Shown here piece by piece: positions 30,315 to 42,100 of a stretch of 64,000 nucleotides of DNA. The stretch is from Bacteroidales bacterium (GTDB taxonomy: Bacteria > Bacteroidota > Bacteroidia > Bacteroidales > P3): positions 1 to 64,000 of the forward strand of contig JAISPZ010000002.1 in assembly GCA_031274555.1 (NCBI GenBank), written 5' to 3'. The first letter of the stretch is position 1; every line of letters starts with the position of its first letter. The position numbers and the translations under genes were made by a program. Below the pieces are notes generated by a model. That model had not been told where the DNA came from. It did not search any database and saw only the letters and a program-made list of their open reading frames with translations.

Positions 30315-30890
30315 CACGAATTACGAATTACGAGAGCCAACAACAAGCACAAGTACAAACGAATTGACAATGAGTGCGTCAGCAATAATTGACAATTAAC
30401 AATTAACAATTGACAATTATCAACGCGTCAGCTCATTCTAAATTCTAAATTCTAAATTCTAAATTAACGGTTGCGTCAGCAATAATTGACAATTAACAAT
30501 TGACAATTAACAATTGACAATTATCAACGCGTCAGCTCATTCTAAATTCTACATTCTAAATTCTAAATTAACGGTTGCGTCAGCAATAATTGACAATTAA
30601 CAATTGACAATTAACAATTGACAATTATCAACGCGTCAGCAATAATTGACAATTAACAATTGACAATTATCAACGCGTCAGCAATAATTGACAATTAACA
30701 ATTAACAATTGACAATTATCAACGTGTCAGCAATAATTAACAATTAACAATTGACAATTATCAACGTGTCAGCAATAATTGACAATTAACAATTGACAAT
30801 TATCAACGCGTCAGCAATAATTGACAATTAACAATTGACAATTGACAATTATCAACGCGTCAGTTCATTCTAAATTCTAAATTCTACATT
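30315..30890. repeat. Large heptamer-based array (AATTGAC/AATTAAC and AATTCTA heptamers, GCGTCAGC spacers)
   Basis: gcgtcagcaataattgacaattaacaattgacaattatcaac repeated about nine times with variation. Confidence 0.95.
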
Positions 30891-32189
30891 CTATTGCTTC
30901 CCCAGCAGCTTAAACATATTCTTTTTGTACGCCTCGACACCGGGCTGGTCGAAAGGGTTTACGCCAAGAGTGTAGCCACTCAAACCGCAGGCGTACTCAA
31001 AAAAGTAAATCAGAGCACCCGTTGTTTTGGCATCTAAGCGAGGAATTTCAAAACGCACGACAGGGACTCCGCCCTCTATCGAATGTGCCATACACGTGCC
31101 TGCTTCGGCTTTTGAATTGACGTACGAAAGACGCCTGCCTGCGACAAAATTCATCCCATCCGCGTCATCTTCGGCAAAAGGAACTTCAAGAGTATGTTCC
31201 TGCGAGTCGAGCGAAAGCACCGTTTCAAAGAAGAAACGCTCACCCTGCTGAATATATTGACCGAGCGAATGTAAGTCAGTGGTAAATCCCGCACCCGCAG
31301 GAAAGAGACCTTTATTCTCCTTACCCTCACTCTCTCCATAAAGCTGCTTCCACCATTCAATAAAATAGAAAAGGCGCGGGTCATACTGCACCATAAGTTC
31401 CATTTTTTTACCTTGTCGATAAAGTATATTGCGGAGTAATACATATTTAGCACAAGCACAGTTTTCGAAATCGGGACGCGCCACACGCACGCTATCACGC
31501 ATTTCTACCGCACCACGCACTAATGCCTCTATATCAATACCCAACACTGCCAGAGGGAAAAGCCCCACAGGAGTGAGTACAGAGTAACGTCCGCCGACGT
31601 TGTCAGGTATAATATATGTTTTATACCCTTCTTTCGTAGCAAGATTTTTCAGCGCACCACGCTTACAGTCGGTAATAGCGACAATACGACCGTCAGCTGT
31701 TCCATACTTTTTTGTCAGATGAGTACGTAAAAGGCGGAACGCAATGGCAGGTTCGGTAGTAGTGCCAGACTTTGAAATAACGCAAATGGTATATTCCTTG
31801 CCGTCCAAATATTTCAAGAGCGAAGAAAGATAATCTTCACTCAACTGATGCCCAGCATAAATAATTTCAGGGTTGCCGAGCGAACCGCTCGCAAACATCG
31901 GCTTCAACGCTTCCTCCACAGCACGTGTCCCAAGATACGAACCGCCGATACCAATGCAGACAAACACCTCGCTTTTAGCGCGAAAATCGGCAGCCGTCTG
32001 TTTAATATCCGCAAGATGTTCCGCAGAAATCTCCGCAGGTAAATCCACCCATCCGAGAAAATCACTCCCCTGCCCCGATTTTTCATACATTTCCGTATAG
32101 GCACGTTCCACGTCCGCCCTAACCTCATTACTGCTCGCCATATCCGCCACAAGAGCGTCACCAGCATAATTTAAATCTAATTTTATCAT
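30891..32189 (-). CDS. pgi: Glucose-6-phosphate isomerase
   Basis: FVCIGIGGSYLGTRAVEEAL, CVISKSGTTTEPAIAFR, FDQPGVEAYKKNMF. Confidence 0.95.
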   Translation of the reverse strand: MIKLDLNYAGDALVADMASSNEVRADVERAYTEMYEKSGQGSDFLGWVDLPAEISAEHLADIKQTAADFRAKSEVFVCIGIGGSYLGTRAVEEALKPMFASGSLGNPEIIYAGHQLSEDYLSSLLKYLDGKEYTICVISKSGTTTEPAIAFRLLRTHLTKKYGTADGRIVAITDCKRGALKNLATKEGYKTYIIPDNVGGRYSVLTPVGLFPLAVLGIDIEALVRGAVEMRDSVRVARPDFENCACAKYVLLRNILYRQGKKMELMVQYDPRLFYFIEWWKQLYGESEGKENKGLFPAGAGFTTDLHSLGQYIQQGERFFFETVLSLDSQEHTLEVPFAEDDADGMNFVAGRRLSYVNSKAEAGTCMAHSIEGGVPVVRFEIPRLDAKTTGALIYFFEYACGLSGYTLGVNPFDQPGVEAYKKNMFKLLGKQ

Positions 32190-32252
32190 AAAATTTTATT
32201 TATTATCATAGTATTTCACGCACACGACAGCAAGTTAAAAGTCAGGACAAAG

Positions 32253-32420
32253 TTATGTGATTTTTTCCGAAACTATGTATAAACCCTTTTTCAAACGGAC
32301 AATTTCGTCCTGTTTTTCCATTGTGGCAATCTTGTTTCGCGGAAACTTATAATTGCCTGTTATATCGGACAAAACAGTGCTGTCAACTGGTATATTTCCA
32401 AACTTTTCCAGTTCGTTCAT
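32253..32420 (-). pseudogene. Short 55-aa ORF resembling the N-terminus of an AbiEi-type/winged-helix antitoxin-like protein
   Basis: Reverse strand: MNELEKFGNIPVDSTVLSDITGNYKFPRNKIATMEKQDEIVRLKKGLYIVSEKIT*; preceded by TACCTTTGC box at about 32440. Confidence 0.45.
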
Positions 32421-32537
32421 TTTTTATAAATGTTTTCGTTAGTGTGCAAAGGTAGCAGAATTTTCGCAGATAGTTGATTTTTTTTCAACTATCTGTGCAC
32501 AAATCGACTATTTATGTGTCGGGCGTTATGGGCATGT

Positions 32538-32825
32538 TCACCTGTCCGTGCGAGATTTTTCTTTTAGTTCAAGAGCTTTGAATTTGCAGGCAATCAAGCA
32601 GTCGCCACAAGCAGTGCATTTATCAGGTCTTGCGACAAAGACGTGCGCACCCTTTTCATCGCTCACTGTATCCAATACGCAGTGACGACATTTTTTTATA
32701 CAACGCTTACAACCTGTGCAATTGTCATCAATAACAGAAATAATTTTATTTCTTCCGCGTATCTTGCGATAAATTCCGCCAACCAGCCAAAGCACAATCA
32801 CCGCACCAATAATATAATATGCCAT
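32538..32825 (-). CDS. Membrane-anchored 4Fe-4S ferredoxin
   Basis: CTGCKRCIKKC and CTACGDCLIAC motifs after one TM helix. Confidence 0.88.
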   Translation of the reverse strand: MAYYIIGAVIVLWLVGGIYRKIRGRNKIISVIDDNCTGCKRCIKKCRHCVLDTVSDEKGAHVFVARPDKCTACGDCLIACKFKALELKEKSRTDR

Positions 32826-33049
32826 ATTACTTTATTAAATATTCAACAACCCCACAGGAGCCTCACACAAAAGCCTCACACAAGAGTTTCACACAGGAGC
32901 CTCAATACTCCTGAGAACATCATCCGTCCCAACGCCTATATTTGTTAAGACAAATGAAATGAAAGAATATTTTACGAAACGAGCAAAAAGTTTACGGAAG
33001 TTATGCGGTTGCCGAAAATGCGTCAGAGTGCTGGCTGTGCGGGGGGTCG

Positions 33050-33410
33050 CGTTAGGGATTATTGCTTCGCAATGAAGTCGCTCTCGCTCGGCATAGTCCG
33101 CGCAAGCGGGGGCTGTGCGGGGGGTCGCGTTAGGGGCGGAGCGGTTGATGAGTTGTTGCTAAGGTTGGGGTGGGGAGTGGCGGGGGGTCGCGTTAGGGGC
33201 GGAGCGGTTGATGGGCTGTTGCTGCCTGTCGGAGCTTGGGTCGAGCGGGGGGTCGCGTTAGGGATTGAGCCGACATCCTTTTTTGTGGTTGGTGGCGAGA
33301 GGTCTGTCTGTTGCTGTTGGTGAGGGGCGTTTGTGATTGTCCGATACAAAAAAGATACAGGCGAAAGCCCGACCCCGCCCACGAAGCTCTGCGAGGGGGC
33401 GGGGGAACGC
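33050..33410 (+). repeat. Copy of dispersed GC-rich element with internal ggggggtcgcgttaggg repeats
   Basis: gcgttagggattgagccgacatccttttttg ... aaaaaagatacaggcgaaagcccgaccccg; second arm of 52-bp inverted repeat at 33057-33108. Confidence 0.7.
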
Positions 33411-33462
33411 TATAATAAATCAAAAGTGTATTAAATCCAATCGCTACAATGAAATAGCCCTA

Positions 33463-34416
33463 TTACTTTCCTACCACCTCAAGCACCACGTCCCCAACCA
33501 TTTTTAGGGAAGACTTGTCTATATTGGATATGTTGTCCTGTAGGGTATGCCAATGTTTGAAGAAGCCTGAACGAGTGCTTCCGTCAAGCGAGATGATGTC
33601 TATTGTGGGAATACCTGCTATCTGATTTATAAACAGGTGGTCATCAATGATTGCGCCTGCTTTTTCATATACAAAAAACTGTCCGTAGCCCATTGTAGCT
33701 GCCGTAGCCCAGACTTTGTCAAGCACATCCGCCGCATAATACAATGAAGTCCCCTCTTGCATAAATCGCGCACCCGCAACTCCTACCATGTCGAGCAATA
33801 TTCCGAAAGATATACGGTTTGTATGCGGATGCGAAGCCCAATATTGTGAGCCAAGACACCATGACTTTTCATCTCCGTATTGAGAAACTTCAAAACGTGG
33901 CTTTCCGCTATCTTCCAAATCAAAAAGCACGATGTCCACGCCTTTAGAGGTTGAAAGCACCCGCGCCACCTCAAGCAGTACAGCCACTCCAGATGCACCG
34001 TCGTTAGCACCGTCAATGGGACTACGATGTAACGATGTATTGTTTTCGTTGTCGGCGTACGGACGAGAGTCCCAATGGGCGCAAAGCAAAATGCGCCCTG
34101 TCGCCGAGGGATTGAAAGAGGCTATTATATTCACTCCCTGCAATGTCTTTCCGTCCCAACTGCGTGCCGAAAACGGCTGCATTATTACACTGTCTGCAAA
34201 TTTTGCAAGGGTGTTTTTTAGATAAACGGAACAGTCCAAATGTGCCTTGCTGCCTGGGATACGCGGTCCAAATGCTACTTGTGAGGCGACATAAGAAAAA
34301 GCACTGTCGGCACTAAACGCAGAAGTCGCCACAGAAGCTACGGCTACAGGAGTAGAAGCACTTTTACAACCGACAAAAAAAGTCGATAAAAAAAATGCCA
34401 TTATCAAATGTTTCAT
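33463..34416 (-). CDS. M28-family peptidase / glutaminyl-cyclase-like lipoprotein
   Basis: LLCAHWDSRPYAD, GANDGASGVAVLLEVARVL, DLEDSG; lipobox FVGC; start MKHLIM at 34416. Confidence 0.88.
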   Translation of the reverse strand: MKHLIMAFFLSTFFVGCKSASTPVAVASVATSAFSADSAFSYVASQVAFGPRIPGSKAHLDCSVYLKNTLAKFADSVIMQPFSARSWDGKTLQGVNIIASFNPSATGRILLCAHWDSRPYADNENNTSLHRSPIDGANDGASGVAVLLEVARVLSTSKGVDIVLFDLEDSGKPRFEVSQYGDEKSWCLGSQYWASHPHTNRISFGILLDMVGVAGARFMQEGTSLYYAADVLDKVWATAATMGYGQFFVYEKAGAIIDDHLFINQIAGIPTIDIISLDGSTRSGFFKHWHTLQDNISNIDKSSLKMVGDVVLEVVGK

Positions 34417-34451
34417 ATCCTGCAAAATTACATTAAAAAATCCTAACTTTG

Positions 34452-34603
34452 TTGAATACACAAATCATAGTTGAATACACAAATCATAGTTGAATACACA
34501 AATCATAGTTGGATACACAAATCATAGTTGAATACACAAATCATAGTTGAATACACAAATCATAGTTGAATACACAAATCATAGTTGGATACACAAATCA
34601 TAC
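34452..34603. repeat. 19-bp tandem repeat, 8 units
   Basis: TTGAATACACAAATCATAG; units 4 and 8 read TTGGA. Confidence 0.97.
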
Positions 34604-34617
34604 AAACACTAAAAATT

Positions 34618-36111
34618 ATGAACAGAAAAAATATCATCTTTGTTATTGCCTCTCTGCTACTGTTCGCAAGCACTATATCAGCACAAACGAAAGCTAAAGC
34701 GACCGCGAAAGATAAGCCGTTCCAGCTTACGGTCAAAATGAAAAACTACCCCGACTCTCTCAAGAACATCCTGCTGCTCGGCAGATACTACGGTTCAAGT
34801 CAATATATTATAGATACCATAAGATACAATCCGAAAACGAATGAATATGTCGTTTCAAGTGACACCCCAAAAGAGGGCGGACTTTATCTCCTTATCACAA
34901 ACGACCGTCGCTACGCAGAGATAATAATAGACAAAGATCAGAACTATACAATTGAAACGACATATCCCGATATTATGACCGGGATAAAGTTTATCGGCTC
35001 ACCCGAAAATCAACTGTATCAAGATTTTGCGGAGAGCGGTACAGAGGATATGAAAAAGTTGAAAGAACTCAACGACCAATATAAAGCTACTTCGGACGCA
35101 GGCGACACAGTGAAATTGGAAAAGATAAAAAGTGAGGTTTCTGGTATTTACAAAGCAATGGAAGACAAAAAAGAGCAGTTTGTAAAAGAACATCCCGAAC
35201 ATCTGATGTCTATCCTCTTTAAGGCACAAAAAGAAGTCCATGTGCCCGCCGCGCCTGATGATGTCCCCGATAGTCTGAAACAGGACTGGCAATACGAATA
35301 TTATAAAAATCATTATTTCGAAAATTTTGACCTCTGCGACGACCGCGTTGTTCGCACTCCATTATTTCATCAACGTCTTGCCGACTACTGCGACAAAGTT
35401 CTCAAAATGCAGTTGCCTGATACGGTAAAGTTTGCCCTTGAACGCTTGATAGAGAAAACGCGCTGTGCTCCTGAACTTTTTAAATATGCGGTTTGGTACA
35501 CAGTGGACAAATATCAACGCTCTGATATTATAGGGCAAGATGCCATTTGGGTATATCTGGCTAAACGCTACTACCTTACAGGTGATGCTTTTTGGGCAAG
35601 TCAGGCAATTATCGAAAATTTCAAAAAGAGGATAGACCGACTTGAGCCTCTTTTAATAGGCAATGTTCCTCCTGAATTTGCCTGTCCAGACACAACTATT
35701 GAAACGCCCAACGAGCGTTGGGTTTCCGTTTTCTCGTCAAAGAAAAAATATACTATAGTGATTTTTTGGAGTATCACTTGCGGACACTGCAAACGTGCAA
35801 TTCCCAAGTGGCATGAACTCTACAAGGAAAAGGGTGAGGAACTCGGTCTTGATGTGATTACGATATGCAAAGATTTTGATATTCCCGCGTGGAAAAAATA
35901 TATCAGGGAAAATCACTTGGAAGACTGGATTAATCTTAACGGAAAAACTGCAACCCTTGACTACAACGACACATGGGATGTCCAAAGCACTCCTGTTGTT
36001 TATATTCTTGACCGCAATCACCGCATAGTAACAAAGCGCATAGACTACGACGTTGCCGAGCCTATTATTCGTTATTGGGAACGCACCCGCTATGGCGGGT
36101 CGAAAAAGTAG
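34618..36111 (+). CDS. TlpA/thioredoxin-family protein with N-terminal DUF4369-like region
   Basis: Signal peptide MNRKNIIFVIASLLLFASTISAQ; FWSITCGHCKRAIPKWHELY active site. Confidence 0.85.
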   Translation: MNRKNIIFVIASLLLFASTISAQTKAKATAKDKPFQLTVKMKNYPDSLKNILLLGRYYGSSQYIIDTIRYNPKTNEYVVSSDTPKEGGLYLLITNDRRYAEIIIDKDQNYTIETTYPDIMTGIKFIGSPENQLYQDFAESGTEDMKKLKELNDQYKATSDAGDTVKLEKIKSEVSGIYKAMEDKKEQFVKEHPEHLMSILFKAQKEVHVPAAPDDVPDSLKQDWQYEYYKNHYFENFDLCDDRVVRTPLFHQRLADYCDKVLKMQLPDTVKFALERLIEKTRCAPELFKYAVWYTVDKYQRSDIIGQDAIWVYLAKRYYLTGDAFWASQAIIENFKKRIDRLEPLLIGNVPPEFACPDTTIETPNERWVSVFSSKKKYTIVIFWSITCGHCKRAIPKWHELYKEKGEELGLDVITICKDFDIPAWKKYIRENHLEDWINLNGKTATLDYNDTWDVQSTPVVYILDRNHRIVTKRIDYDVAEPIIRYWERTRYGGSKK

Positions 36112-36158
36112 GTTGGGGCTATAAAAATCTCATTTTGACAGACACAAACGCCGTTCGC

Positions 36159-39100
36159 TTAAACGTCAAAAAAACCTAAGCCTTGCAGGTTGGTAATCAG
36201 CTTGTGGATGTAGTTGTCTTCTATCAGGGGCCAGTTGAAGTCCAAGTGCAGAAGCACGTCCATAGTGTAGCGGTTGTCGGCGATTATGTCCTTTACAATA
36301 TCGCCCGAAGATGTGTTGTAGGCAACTAAGGGGGACAAATATTTGGCTTTGTCGCTACGAGAGATTTCAGCAAATCTTTCGGCAAATTCATCCTGCTCTA
36401 CGGCTTGGAGCGTGAAACCACTGTCGCGCATCGCGGCTACCACGTCCGACATCCAGACTATATGCGTGGTGTACGGATGAAAGAGGCAACACGCCGCAGG
36501 CGTTTCGGAGAGAAGCAACATCGCACGCGCCGTAGCATCAATAGCCGTAAGCTCTGTCGGCTGCTCAAGGTCGTGATATGAAATTTTTTCGAGCACCGCA
36601 TAGCCTTTCAGCTGACCGATAAAGTTATTGGTGTTGAAGTTGATTTGAAATTCTTCGTCCGCACTGCGTGCCATAAGATTTCCTGCACGTAATACTTTAC
36701 CGTCTATCTCACCTTTTGCAATTGCTTCAAAAACAAGCCTCTCTGCGAGAAATTTACTGTGCACATATTTGTTCGAGGCATCCTGCCCAAAATAAAGCAT
36801 TTTTTCCGTAAGACGAGTGTCCGCAGGAGGATTATTATTAACACTTGTTCCACCCACACTCGTAGTTGAAATTTGAATATACCTGCAACCTTTCTTCCTG
36901 CAAAACGCAATACCTTTCTCTACCCCACCTGTATTGATGTCCTCAATATCCGTCCCATGCGAAAAGTGCTTGACATTTGCGGCACAGTTCACAACAGTAT
37001 CGACAGGCAAATCTATCATGGCATCAAAGTCTGCAGTCGATGTGACATCCCCCTCTACAACGTGAATCCGTTTACCAAATTCTGCTTCAAACGTATCGGA
37101 AAAATAATAGAACAGCATATTTTTGAGGCGGTGCTCGGCTTTCATAAGTTTATTGCTGCGAATTAGACAGTAAATATCGCCTGTCCAACCACGTAAAAAT
37201 TCATACAGGACGTGAATACCGAGAAAGCCTGTCGCACCTGTCAGCAGCACGTTGCCGAGCGGACGTTTTTCAGAACCGCTGAAAGTATTGGCTGCGAGCA
37301 ATGCGTTTATTGCCGTATAGTCGTAATTCTGTATTTCTTGGTCAATCTTACCCTTGCTCGAAACCTTACCGCTTATAAGTGCTGCAAGTGCGCGGGGAGT
37401 AGGATTGGCAAACACATCACCATAGCTTAATTCGTAGCCCGCCTTTTGCGCTGCGACCGTAATCTGCGTAACTTGGAGCGATGTGCCGCCAAGCGCAAAG
37501 AAGTCGTCCACCGCGCCGACACGTGCAAGCCCCAAAGTTTCCGCAAAGGCTTTGGCAAAAGTCGCCTCTATCGCAGATGACGGCTCTACATATTCGCTCG
37601 CAGAAATAAACTGCGGGTCGGGCAGTGCGCGAGCGTTGATTTTGCCATTCGGTGTATGAGGCATTTCATCAAGCTGCATATATGCAGTAGGAACCATGTA
37701 GGCAGTAAGTGTCTTGCTTAAAATATCGTGCAACTCTTCTGCTGTAATAGTACGATTAGCAGTGTACCATGCGCAGAGATGGTCCTGACCGTTTATCTTG
37801 CGCACCTTTACGATACTTTGGTCAATACCTTTAACGGCAGCGAGAGTATTTTCTATTTCACCAAGTTCAATGCGCAGACCGCGAAGTTTAATCTGTCCGT
37901 CATTACGTCCCAGAATAACAACTTCGCCGTTTGGAAGCCACCTTGCGAGGTCGCCACTCTTGTAAAAACGGTCGCCGCCAACCATCACAAACCTGTCTAA
38001 ATTCAGTTCTGGACGATTCCAATATCCACGTGCCACGCCGCGCCCTGCAATCCACAACTCCCCTACTGTACCGACAGGCAGCGGATGTCCGTCAATATCC
38101 ATTATCTGCTCTATCGTGCCACCGATAGGCACACCGACAGTGATAACGTTGCCACCACTCAACAGTTGCTCATTAGAGATTATAGTTATCTCGGTGGGAC
38201 CATAGCCGTTTATAACATCTGCATTGGAGATTTCCCTTATTTTTTCGTAAAGTCCGACAGGAAATTTCTCGCCTGCCTCACTGATAATCTTCGCAGTTGC
38301 AAACATATTACGCAGTTCGTCCATCTTTAAATATTCCTGCAGACGAGCTGTCGTAAACATAAGAGCATTGGCATTTGTCCTTTCGTACAGTTGCGCCATC
38401 GGAACAGGCGTTTTGCTCTCCTCGTCATTAGCCAGAATAAGAGTATAGCCGTTAGGAATAGTAGTCATAACGTCCATAGTGAAAACGTCGAACGATACTG
38501 TTGTGATAGACAGCAGACGTGCGTTGTGCTTTTCGTAGGCAACAATATGTGGCGTTTTTATCTGCGGAGAAACGAAAACTGCGAGTCCGTGATGTTCGAG
38601 CTGCACACCTTTCGGAACACCGGTAGAGCCTGACGTGTAGATAACATAGCAGAGGTCGTGTGCACCCACCTTAACATTCGGCTCGGCAGTATTTTCAGAA
38701 GTCAGCAGCTCGTCTATGGAGAGTCCGTTGCTGTATTCTTCGGGATGTTCCGTAAGCACAAAGCGACTTTGACTGTCATTTATGTAATGAGCAATACGGT
38801 CGGCAGGATAGTCAGGGTCAATGGGAAGGTATGCCGCACCTGCTTTGATAATAGCGAACATTGAAACGATTACGCGACTGTCGCGATGTAAGATAAACGA
38901 AACAGTGTCGCCCTTTTGAAGCCCTTTTGCAATAAGTGCGTTTGCAAGAATATTTACACGCTCGTTAAGTTGTCTATATGTAAACGTGCCGTCTGCAGCT
39001 ATCAACGCTTCATTGTCGGGGTGCTGCCGCACTTGCTCCATAAATAAATCAATCACCGTTAGTTCTTCGGGAACTGAGTCGGCAACATTAAATTTCTCAA

Positions 39101-42100
39101 TAGCCTTTCTCTGTTCAACAGTAGAAACCCCAAACTCGCTCAAATGACGGCGTGTGTTAAGCACGTCACCAAACTGTTCTATCGTGTAAACAAGACAGTC
39201 CATAAGGGTGCGCACTGTCGATAATTCAAAAAGATTGCTGTCGTATTCAAACTTTATCGTGTAGTTGTCACGCTCGCGCACGATACCGACAAAGAGAGGG
39301 AACTGCGTGTTTTCAGGTTGCAGATATGTGATTTGAAGCGGCTCGCCGTCCAAATCGTAATGACCCACAACTTCGCCCTGATAAGCATAAAGCACCTGTG
39401 AATTGTATTGCAGCTGCGTCACAATTTCGGTGAAAGGATACGATTGATGTGTGAGCATTTCATTAAAGCGAACACCTGTGCGATGAATATAATCGTGCAG
39501 GTTATCTTCACCCGGAACTTCGACAACGACCGGCAACGTCTTGACGAGCATGCCGAAATTATTCTGCACTTCTTCGCCGTCTCGTCCCGCGCTGACGGTA
39601 GCCATACGCACCTGACGCGTGGAAGCAAATCTGCTCATAACAAGCGACAGTGCCGAAAGGAAAAATACCGACCCTGTCGTGCCGTGCATTTTGAATGTCT
39701 GTTCTATTTTTTCAGGATCGAGCGTTGCAAGAAGTTCTTTCTGTTCGCCTTTCTTTGCGCCCTCATGGTCGAGCGGCATTTGCGTTGCGCCCTCGCCGTC
39801 CCCTACAAGTTCCGAAAACCATTTTTTGTCAGCCTCATAAGCGGCTTCATCCCTCTGCACAAGCGAGAAATCGAAAGACGTATAACTTTCTGCTTCAATT
39901 TCCTCACCTGCGTAAGCCTTTGTCATATCCTGCAAGAAAACATCAAAAGATGTGCCGTCAAAAACTATATGATGAAAATCTAAAAGCAGATAAGTATGTT
40001 CGGGAGTTGTATAAATATTTAGACGATAGAGTGGTTCTGCCGACAACAATGCGAATGGCTTGATAAAATTATTTTTTACAACAGCAAATTCTTCTTCCGA
40101 AACACTCTGTACATTTACCGTTACGACAGCACTGTCGTTGCGCTGCTGCATAACTTTTCCATCTTTTTCTATAATACGTGCCTTAATGTATGGATGTGCT
40201 TCTACTACTGCTTTCATCGCGTTCGCAAGTTTAGAAGCATCAACTTTTTTGCTTAGAGTGATAAACGCGGGAATGTTGTACATAAGCCCTTCGGGACGTT
40301 GTGCACATTCAAAATAAACGCCCATCTGGTTTTGAGTAAGCGGATAAATATCGCGCTTTTCCTCTTTGCGCACTTCTGCCATAGACTGCCTGCCGTCAAG
40401 CAAAGCAGCAATTTTACGAATGGTGGACATATTCATAATTTCCACCATACCGATTTTTTTATTAGTGCTGCGCGTGAGCAGTGCTGCCATACGTGTAGCG
40501 TGGAGTGAAGTAAAGCCAAGCAGCACAAGGTCTATCGTAACGCCGAGATTTTCGTCCGTGCCGAGAATATCCCTAACTGTGTCAAAGATCAACTGTTCCG
40601 TTTCTGTCGAGGGCAGTACTATCTCTTCTACCGTTATTTCAATATCGGGAAGTGCCTTAACGTCCAACTTTCCATTAGGTGTATGTGGCATAGCTTCGAG
40701 CTGCATATATGCAGTCGGCACCATATATGCTGTGAGATTTTTAGATAATTCTTCCCGCATTTCTTCAATACCAATGGGGCGGGCTGCCGTAAACCAAGCG
40801 CAGAGATGTTCCTGCCTATGCGACATCCTGACTTGTACGGCGCACTGCTTTACGCCAGAGATAGCCATAATTGCATTTTCTATTTCGCCAAGTTCAATGC
40901 GAAGACCGCGAAGTTTAACCTGATTGTCGTTTCGTCCAAGAATAATTACTTCGCCATTCTCTGTCCACTTTGCCATATCGCCACTCTTGTAGTAGCGCAC
41001 ACCGTCCACAACTGCAAAACGCTCCGCATTAAGTTCAGGACGATTGTGATAACCGCGCGAAACACGTGTCCCGCCAATCCAAAGTTCGCCCTCAACGCCC
41101 GCAGGCAGCGGATTTCCGTCCTTATCAACAATAATTTCTACAACCTTGTAGAGTGGCTTACCTACTGTTATTTGAGCAGAAGATATCAAGATTTGTTCGT
41201 TACTCACAATGCTCGTTTCGGTAGGTCCGTAGCCATTCACCAAATCGGCATCGGTGAAAGAACGCAGACGTTCATACAGTGCCGGTGAAAATTTCTCGCC
41301 TCCCTGAACTACCATTTTACATTTTTTCAGCACATCCTGAAATTCAGGATACTCCATATACTCCATCATCCGTGCAGTGGTGCTGCAAAGATAGTCGCCA
41401 CCTGTGCGAGCAAAAAGTTCCGCAAGCGGAAGCGGATTTTTTGCTTCCTCGTCATTCGCCATTACAAGTGTCAGTCCGTTGCAGTGGCAGGGAAAAACAG
41501 TGTAGAGAAAAGCGTCAAACGAAACGGTAGAAATACAAATTGCAGTAACGTGCTGCTCCACCATTCTTGCGACAGAAACGTTTTCAGGCTCGGGAACAGT
41601 GAAGTCGTAAAGCCCGCCATGTTCGAGCAATACGCCCTTCGGAATACCTGTAGAGCCAGAAGTATAGATGCTGTAGCAAAGGTCGTTCGGCTCAAGCCCA
41701 ACGTCTGGATTTTTCTCATCGCCCTCACTTGCAAGCAATTCGTCTATGTCAAGAGCATTAGCATAGTCGCCCACATACTGCGTGTCAGTAAGAGTGTATT
41801 TGCTCTGACTGTCATTAACATAGTGCTCTATACGCCCTTTTGGATATTCAGGGTCTATAGGAATAAAACATCCGCCAGCTTTCATAATGCCCCAGATAGA
41901 CACAAAGACACGACTGTCCCTCGGCAAAATAAAAGCAATCTTATCCCCCTTTGCTACCCCCTTTCCGATAAGAATGTTAGCCAGCCGATTGGAAACCGCG
42001 TTAAGTTCCCTGTAAGTATATGTCTTATCCGCTGCGATAAGTGCAACTGCATCAGGAGTTTTCTCCACCTGATTTTCAAACAGAGTTACGAGTGTTTTAT

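Noticed and set aside
30315-30890. CRISPR array
   Set aside because: Repeats are short heptamers and ~42-bp composites without unique spacers and no cas genes are nearby.
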